From Azoarcus sp. (GTDB lineage Bacteria > Pseudomonadota > Gammaproteobacteria > Burkholderiales > Rhodocyclaceae), in contig JAITQD010000121.1 in NCBI GenBank assembly GCA_031289095.1, positions 1-64,000 on the forward strand: 64,000 nt of DNA, written 5' to 3'. The notes under the pieces were generated by a model that ran no database searches, was not told the DNA's origin, and worked only from the letters and a program-made list of their open reading frames with translations. The translations under genes and the position numbers were made by a program. This document shows positions 57,761-64,000 of the stretch, piece after piece. The first letter of the stretch is position 1, and each line of letters opens with the position of its first letter.

Positions 57761-59266
57761 ATGAGCGATTCCCGTATTCAGAACGCCGCCTTGCGCGGCA
57801 AGATCATGTCGGCGGACGATGCCGCCGCTTTCGTCAACCCGGGCGACAACGTGGGCGTGAGCGGCTTCACCGGTTCTGGCCATCCCAAGGAAGTGCCGCA
57901 GGCGCTGGCGCGGCGAATTGAGGCCGCCGCCGGGCGCGGCGAGACTTTCCGCGTCGGGCTGTTGACGGGGGCGTCCACCGCGCCCGAGTGCGATGGTGTG
58001 CTTTTCCAGGTCAACGGAGTCGCCTTCCGCACTCCGTATCAATCCGATCCCGATTGCCGCAACCGTATCAACGCGGGCGAGGCCGACTACGTCGATGTCC
58101 ACCTCTCACATGTGGCGCAAAACGCTGCCTGGGGCCACTACGGCAAGCTCGACGTTGCGCTGATCGAGATCACCGCCATTCTCGATGACGGGCGGCTGGT
58201 GCCCTCGACGGCGATTGGCAACAATCAGACTTGGCTGGATTTGGCGGATCGCGTCATTCTCGAAGTCAACGCTGCGCAAAGCGCCCGGCTCGAAGGCATG
58301 CACGACATTTACAGCGTCGGGCTGCCGCCGCATCGCAAGCCGATCCCGGTTTCCGCCACCGCCGACCGTGTGGGCGAGCCGTATCTGCGCGTCGATCCGA
58401 AAAAAGTTGTCGCAGTGGTGGAAACGAACTGTCTTGACCGCGACACGAAATTTTCCGAACCGGATGAAAACTCGCGCCGCATCGCCGGTCACATCCTGGA
58501 TTTCCTTCAGCACGAAGTGAAGAAGGGCCGTATTCCCGCGAACCTGCTGCCGTTGCAATCGGGCGTTGGCAACGTTGCCAACGCGGTGATGGCGGGGTTG
58601 AACGACGGCCCCTACGAAAACCTTACCGCCTACACCGAAGTCTTGCAGGACGGGATGCTCGACATGATCCGTTCTGGCAAACTCGTCTGCGCCTCGGCCA
58701 CTGCTGTGTCGTTTTCCGCGAAGGCACTGACCGATTTCAACGCCAACATCGACGAATACCGCAAGCGCATCATCCTGCGTCCGCAGGAGGTCAGCAATCA
58801 CCCCGAAGTCATCCGCCGCCTGGGCATCATCTCGATGAACGGCATGCTGGAGGCCGACATCTACGGCAACGTCAATTCCACCCATGTGCTTGGCTCGCGG
58901 ATGATGAACGGCCTCGGCGGTTCGGGCGACTTTGCGCGCAACGCCTACCTGTCGATCTTCATGACGCCCTCGACGGCCAAGGGCGGGGCGCTGTCGTGCA
59001 TCGTGCCGATGGTTGCACACGTCGACCATACCGAGCACGACGTGCAGGTGCTCGTCACCGAACACGGTTTGGCCGACCTGCGCGGTCTTGCCCCGCGCCA
59101 GCGCGCCCGGCGGGTGATTGACAAATGCGCCGATCCCCGTTTCCGTCCCGCACTCGACGATTACCTCGCCCGTGCGGAAAAGGGCGCCAATGGCAAGCAG
59201 ACTCCGCATTTGCTTGGCGAAGCGTTCAACTGGCATCTGCGCGCGTTGCGTGGCGAGCCGATGTAA
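57761..59266 (+). CDS. Succinyl-CoA:acetate CoA-transferase / acetyl-CoA hydrolase family
   Basis: A CoA-transferase of 501 residues of the acetyl-CoA hydrolase/transferase (Cat1/AarC) family. The catalytic glutamate is E293 in AYTEVLQDG, and the oxyanion-site motif LQSGVGNVANA lies at 265-275. The sequence GVSGFTGSGHPK starts the first domain. It exchanges CoA between succinate and acetate, or hydrolyses acetyl-CoA. It is preceded by a 193-base leader that contains a 38-codon open frame overlapping its start (ATGA), and it ends at a bidirectional terminator shared with hemG. Confidence 0.92.
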   Translation: MSDSRIQNAALRGKIMSADDAAAFVNPGDNVGVSGFTGSGHPKEVPQALARRIEAAAGRGETFRVGLLTGASTAPECDGVLFQVNGVAFRTPYQSDPDCRNRINAGEADYVDVHLSHVAQNAAWGHYGKLDVALIEITAILDDGRLVPSTAIGNNQTWLDLADRVILEVNAAQSARLEGMHDIYSVGLPPHRKPIPVSATADRVGEPYLRVDPKKVVAVVETNCLDRDTKFSEPDENSRRIAGHILDFLQHEVKKGRIPANLLPLQSGVGNVANAVMAGLNDGPYENLTAYTEVLQDGMLDMIRSGKLVCASATAVSFSAKALTDFNANIDEYRKRIILRPQEVSNHPEVIRRLGIISMNGMLEADIYGNVNSTHVLGSRMMNGLGGSGDFARNAYLSIFMTPSTAKGGALSCIVPMVAHVDHTEHDVQVLVTEHGLADLRGLAPRQRARRVIDKCADPRFRPALDDYLARAEKGANGKQTPHLLGEAFNWHLRALRGEPM

Positions 59267-59271
59267 GGCGC

Positions 59272-59886
59272 TTACCGAGGCTGCCGCTGATACGCGGCAG
59301 CCTCAATGGTCTTTTTCGCGCGTTTGTTCCTGAGACATCGTTCTCCATATTCCCGCGCCGCTGCCCGTACCCGATCCCAGTCGGTGTAGTCGATTTCTGA
59401 TCTGCCGTCCGCCTCGCCACCCATCATCAACATGATGAGACGAATGCAGGCGCGGTCGAACACGTTGTAGAGCGGGTATTGCAACGATCCCGCGACGACT
59501 TCGGTCTGTGACGGGCACCAGGCGGTTTTCTTCAGAAACTTTCGTGTATATACATGATTTGTCGGGTCACGTTTTTCGGGCTTGCGCGCCGTCAGGGAAA
59601 TGGTCATCAACAAGGTCGGCACCGATTCGATCCACGCCTTGTGAGCTTTGACCAGTTTGTACGCGGCGCGGGCGAAATGGCCGTATCGCACCGAGATTAC
59701 CAGTCCAAGGCCGATGTGCCGCCCGGGGTCGATTCGCGTGGTTTGGGTCAGTCCCGCCACTTCGACCGTCAGACCGGCTCTCATGAGTTCCACTGCCACG
59801 GCGTCGGCGATTTTCCGGCTGTGGCCGAAACGGCTGCTGTACAACAACAGCACGCTCTTGTGATCCGCAATTTCTTCTCCGGGCAT
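59272..59886 (-). CDS. hemG: HemG-type flavodoxin, menaquinone-dependent protoporphyrinogen IX dehydrogenase
   Basis: A flavodoxin-fold protein of 204 residues. The FMN-binding start SVLLLYSSRFGHSRKIAD lies near the N terminus, and the family motifs SVRYGHF, LTARKPEKRDPTNHVYTRKFL and LIMLMMGGEAD..SEIDYTDW are the HemG signature. HemG oxidises protoporphyrinogen IX in heme synthesis and passes electrons to quinone, so it works without oxygen. Most betaproteobacteria use HemJ instead, so the presence here is worth noting. The ATG at 59884-59886 follows GGAG; open frame upstream is not conserved-looking. Confidence 0.88.
   Translation of the reverse strand: MPGEEIADHKSVLLLYSSRFGHSRKIADAVAVELMRAGLTVEVAGLTQTTRIDPGRHIGLGLVISVRYGHFARAAYKLVKAHKAWIESVPTLLMTISLTARKPEKRDPTNHVYTRKFLKKTAWCPSQTEVVAGSLQYPLYNVFDRACIRLIMLMMGGEADGRSEIDYTDWDRVRAAAREYGERCLRNKRAKKTIEAAAYQRQPR
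59277..59316. terminator. Bidirectional terminator inside the 3' end of hemG
   Basis: GAGGCTGCCGC and GCGGCAGCCTC form a perfect 11-base stem around TGATAC (59277-59304). On the plus strand a run of T follows (TCTTTTT). It terminates the CoA-transferase transcript and overlaps the last codons of hemG. Confidence 0.7.
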
Positions 59887-60067
59887 GGCGTTCTCCTTTT
59901 CTTTTGCAGTGCATTCGATGCATATTGTTACCTGTTCCGGGAACACTGTGCGCAGTCTTTGGTTATTTTTCCGATCCGGCGCGTGGTGCAGGAAACCGGT
60001 CATCATGCCACGATGGAATATATTTTGTGTTATACTTTAATGCTTGTTCAATTTTCGGGGTTTTGTC

Positions 60068-60472
60068 ATGTCTGGTTTTGATTCCGCCGTTCGCAAGTTG
60101 TTTGCTCTCTGGATGTCGCTTTTCGCATTGGCGCTGGCTGGTTGCTCATCATCGCCCGATGATGTCGTTAAGGATTTTTACAAAGCGGTTGCCGATAACC
60201 GTGTCGATGAAGCCATTACGTATTTTTCGCTGAAGGATGTCAAGGAAAACGATCTGACAACCATGAAAGGAAAATTGCAGATGGTCGTCGGCGCTTACTA
60301 CAGCAGAATTCAGGAGAATGGCGGTTTGGATTCGATCACGACGACGATTATCGAGCAAAATGGCGATACGGTTCGGGTCAAGGCCGAGTTGAAATTCAAA
60401 AACGGCAAGACCAAGGATGAATCGAATATTCTGATAAAAGACGCCGGCAAGTGGAAAATAAAACTGCACTGA
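60068..60472 (+). CDS. DUF4878-like lipoprotein
   Basis: A protein of 134 residues with a lipoprotein signal ending LALAGC (C26 is the lipid-attached cysteine). The mature part follows the NTF2-like DUF4878 pattern DDVVKDFYKAVADNRVDEAITYF with beta strands and ends NILIKDAGKWKIKLH. The family is of unknown function and often sits in the outer membrane. Its base composition is lower in GC than its neighbours. A TATACT box at 60029-60034 may be its -10 promoter element. Confidence 0.85.
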   Translation: MSGFDSAVRKLFALWMSLFALALAGCSSSPDDVVKDFYKAVADNRVDEAITYFSLKDVKENDLTTMKGKLQMVVGAYYSRIQENGGLDSITTTIIEQNGDTVRVKAELKFKNGKTKDESNILIKDAGKWKIKLH

Positions 60473-60480
60473 TTCAGTAA

Positions 60481-61170
60481 ATGACCTGTAGCGGGCCGAG
60501 CCGTTGCGCGGCTTCCCGGTTTTCCGTTTCGCCAGCCGGGTTGTTCTGCCTCGTTCTGATGGCGGGCGGCGCGGGGCTTGCCGCCGTCACCGTGCCGCGC
60601 GGCGAAGCCGCCTCCGCCATCGTCTTGCCCGCCGATCTCGTGTCCCGGCTCGAAGCCGGCGATCTGCTGTTCCGCATTGGCAGTGGCTGGCAAAGCGAGG
60701 CCGTGCGCGGCGCGTCGCGTGAACGGGGGGAAAAGCGGGGCGATCCCTACAGCCATGTCGGCATGCTGGTCGGTTCGCCGGCCCATTGGCAAGTCCTGCA
60801 TGCGGTGCCGGCGGAAATGCCCGGACGGGCGGATGCGGTCGTGCGCGACGATCTGGATTTTTTCATGGCTCCCGAGCGTGCGCGCGGCATCGCCATCTAC
60901 CGCGTCGCCGCCGACGCTGCGGTGCGCACCACTGCGGTGGATTACGCCCTGCAACGGCTCGGGACGCCTTTCCGCATCGTCGAGAACGACCGGGAAGGGC
61001 AGTACTGCACGACGCTCATCTGGCGCGTCTGGCAGCGCGCCGGGGTTGATCTCGGTGCGCGTTTCGAGCGCTTGAACGTTCCACTCGCCGCTGGCGATTA
61101 TCTGCTGCCGCATAGCCTGCGCACCGCGCCAGCCTTGCGGCTGGTGTTTGAAGCCTCGCCAGAAAAGTGA
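60481..61170 (+). CDS. YiiX/NlpC-P60-like permuted papain-fold protein
   Basis: A protein of 229 residues with an N-terminal hydrophobic segment (about 18-37) that may be an uncleaved signal. The pattern LEAGDLLFR, DPYSHVGMLVG (H92) and REGQYCTTLIWRVW (C176) is typical of the YiiX/YebB group, in which the catalytic histidine precedes the cysteine. Such proteins are predicted amidases or peptidases of the cell envelope. It starts eight bases after the DUF4878-like gene and probably shares its transcript. It converges with ygfZ. Confidence 0.8.
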   Translation: MTCSGPSRCAASRFSVSPAGLFCLVLMAGGAGLAAVTVPRGEAASAIVLPADLVSRLEAGDLLFRIGSGWQSEAVRGASRERGEKRGDPYSHVGMLVGSPAHWQVLHAVPAEMPGRADAVVRDDLDFFMAPERARGIAIYRVAADAAVRTTAVDYALQRLGTPFRIVENDREGQYCTTLIWRVWQRAGVDLGARFERLNVPLAAGDYLLPHSLRTAPALRLVFEASPEK

Positions 61171-61177
61171 GCCGCCG

Positions 61178-62218
61178 CTACTGCGGTATCTCATAAGGCA
61201 GTTCGAGCACGTCGGCGCGCGGCCCCTCGGGCGAACCGACGTGGATTTCTCCGCCTTCCTCGACGCAGTTTGTGCGGAGAACCGCCAGCGCCTCGCCGCC
61301 CCAGGGCAGCGGCGCGAAAGTAACGATGGTTCCCGCCGGTTGCTCGCCGGATTCCGGCGAGTACAGCGCGGTGCCGACGCCCACGTCGACTGGTGGGTTG
61401 GGCAGTCCGAGCCGGTAGGTGCGCCGTTTCGATTTGCCGATGTGCTGGGTGCGGGCGACGATTTCCTGTCCGGGGTAGCAGCCCTTTGTGAAACTGACGC
61501 CGCCGATGATCTCGAAGTTGAGCATCTGGGCGACGAAAGCCTCCTGCGTCGCGGCGGTGACGAGCGGCAAGCCGGCGCGGATGGCGGCGAGGTTCCAGCT
61601 TGCGGTGCCGCTTTCCGTCGCGCCCGCTTTGAGCAGGGTGTCGAAGACGGATGCAGCTTCGACGGCGGCGAGTTCAATGATAAAAAGCCCGTCGCCAAGC
61701 CGGATGGTGCGGTGACCGTCTTCGATGTTCTGCCGCATGCTGTCTTCGGGTACGGGCAGATCTGCTTGCGCCAGACAATCGTCCGCCGCTGGGCCGGCGA
61801 GGCCGAGAAGCACCCGTTCTGGGGGCGGCGGGGCGAGCCTGACCTTGTTGCGCATGATATAGAGCGACAGCTTTTTCAGCAGCGTCGGGGCGAGATCGGC
61901 AGCGGGCGCGAGACTGTAGCCGTCGCCGTCGCGCCAGAGCAGGAAATTCGCCAGCATGCGGCCCTGCGCGGTGTTGAAGCTCGTCCATTGTGCGACATCG
62001 GCAGGAAGCCGGGCAACGTCGTTGGAGAGCATGTTGTGCAGGAAAACTGCGGCTTCGGCGCCGGTGGCGTGGATGAGTCCGAGATGGACGAGCGGGACGA
62101 CCACCACGCCGCTGGCGAGGGCGTCGGCGTCGGCGTGCGGCGTGCCGAAGTCTACGGCGAAGTTGTCGGGGTCGAATCTTGCGCCGCAGAGGGCAAGGTA
62201 ATCTGTCCAGGTGTTCAT
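61178..62218 (-). CDS. ygfZ: tRNA-modifying/Fe-S protein assembly factor YgfZ
   Basis: A folate-binding protein of 346 residues related to GcvT but without catalytic GcvT residues. The hallmark KGCYPGQE lies at 245-252. YgfZ helps maintain iron-sulfur enzymes such as MiaB, and folate is required. The start MNTWTDYLALCGARFD is at 62216-62218. It is divergent from mltG and converges with the YiiX-like gene. Confidence 0.94.
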   Translation of the reverse strand: MNTWTDYLALCGARFDPDNFAVDFGTPHADADALASGVVVVPLVHLGLIHATGAEAAVFLHNMLSNDVARLPADVAQWTSFNTAQGRMLANFLLWRDGDGYSLAPAADLAPTLLKKLSLYIMRNKVRLAPPPPERVLLGLAGPAADDCLAQADLPVPEDSMRQNIEDGHRTIRLGDGLFIIELAAVEAASVFDTLLKAGATESGTASWNLAAIRAGLPLVTAATQEAFVAQMLNFEIIGGVSFTKGCYPGQEIVARTQHIGKSKRRTYRLGLPNPPVDVGVGTALYSPESGEQPAGTIVTFAPLPWGGEALAVLRTNCVEEGGEIHVGSPEGPRADVLELPYEIPQ

Positions 62219-62289
62219 TTCGGACGTGGGAAAGTCGGGTACAGTATTATAAGGCCTCTTTTGAGTGCCCCTTTCATCGTAGTTTTCCT

Positions 62290-63928
<1,639 letters not shown>

Positions 63929-63929
<1 letters not shown>

Positions 63930-64000
63930 TGCTTCCCTGGCTCGAACCGCTCTGGGCGCGTTTGGTCGCGCTCGGCGAGCGCCTGCCACACGCAATTCTC
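63929..64000 (+). CDS. holB: DNA polymerase III delta' subunit, first 24 codons only
   Basis: The frame opens at the ATG at 63929, overlapping the tmk stop by one base, and runs off the window. It reads MLPWLEPLWARLVALGERLP, then HAIL. The pattern PWLEPLW...RLPHAIL is the usual HolB N terminus, and tmk-holB is a standard order. No functional motifs are visible yet. Confidence 0.85.

Overview
This window reads as chromosomal DNA of a GC-rich betaproteobacterium, with Rhodocyclales-like features. The pointers are the order tpiA-secG-tRNA-Leu(GAG)-nuoABCDEFGHIJKLMN followed by a DUF2818 gene, the spc/alpha ribosomal cluster ending rpsD-rpoA-rplQ, and separate nuoC and nuoD. The taxonomic call is inference from gene order and protein character; no 16S gene is present. 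No CRISPR array, intact insertion sequence or prophage was seen.

Layout. 1-5.7 kb: a truncated diheme cytochrome c peroxidase, a GH17-GT2 fusion (probable beta-glucan synthase), a small membrane protein and a second, stand-alone GH17-like membrane protein. 5.8-10.65 kb: glycine cleavage operon gcvT-gcvH-gcvP, reading leftward behind a tandem glycine riboswitch. 10.7-13.6 kb: ppiD and, convergently, fabI. 13.9-18.5 kb: a peptide-type ABC importer (binding protein and two permeases, no ATPase gene). A short C-terminal remnant of a MazF/PemK-like toxin follows it. 18.7-27.5 kb: a sigma70-type promoter and the spc and alpha operons from rplN to rplQ, closed by a strong terminator; the S10 operon is not upstream where it usually sits. 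27.7-28.6 kb: gluQ.

28.8-36.2 kb: five tightly packed leftward genes, in transcription order SWIM zinc-finger protein, DUF5691-like protein, MoxR-type AAA+ ATPase, DUF5682-like protein and VWA-domain protein. This is the most unusual unit of the window. The ATPase, metal-binding and putative hydrolase motifs all look intact, but the role is unknown. 36.3-37.3 kb: a small conserved-looking hypothetical gene next to an AT-rich, nearly gene-free patch with palindromes and a poly-G tract. 37.3-41.05 kb: an SDR oxidoreductase, then ribD, nrdR and glyA, all leftward.

41.2-57.6 kb: tpiA, secG, tRNA-Leu and the complete 14-gene complex I operon plus DUF2818. 57.8-64 kb: a succinyl-CoA:acetate CoA-transferase/acetyl-CoA hydrolase, a HemG-type flavodoxin, a small lipoprotein, a YiiX-like papain-fold protein, ygfZ, mltG, tmk and the first codons of holB, which runs off the window.

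Functionally the window is mainly housekeeping: translation and secretion (spc/alpha, secY, secG), one-carbon metabolism (gcvTHP and glyA) and respiration (nuo). Envelope functions are also present (glucan synthesis, mltG, ppiD, fabI), with one accessory block, the SWIM-MoxR-VWA cassette. Very long open frames antisense to the GC-rich genes are coding shadows and are not annotated.
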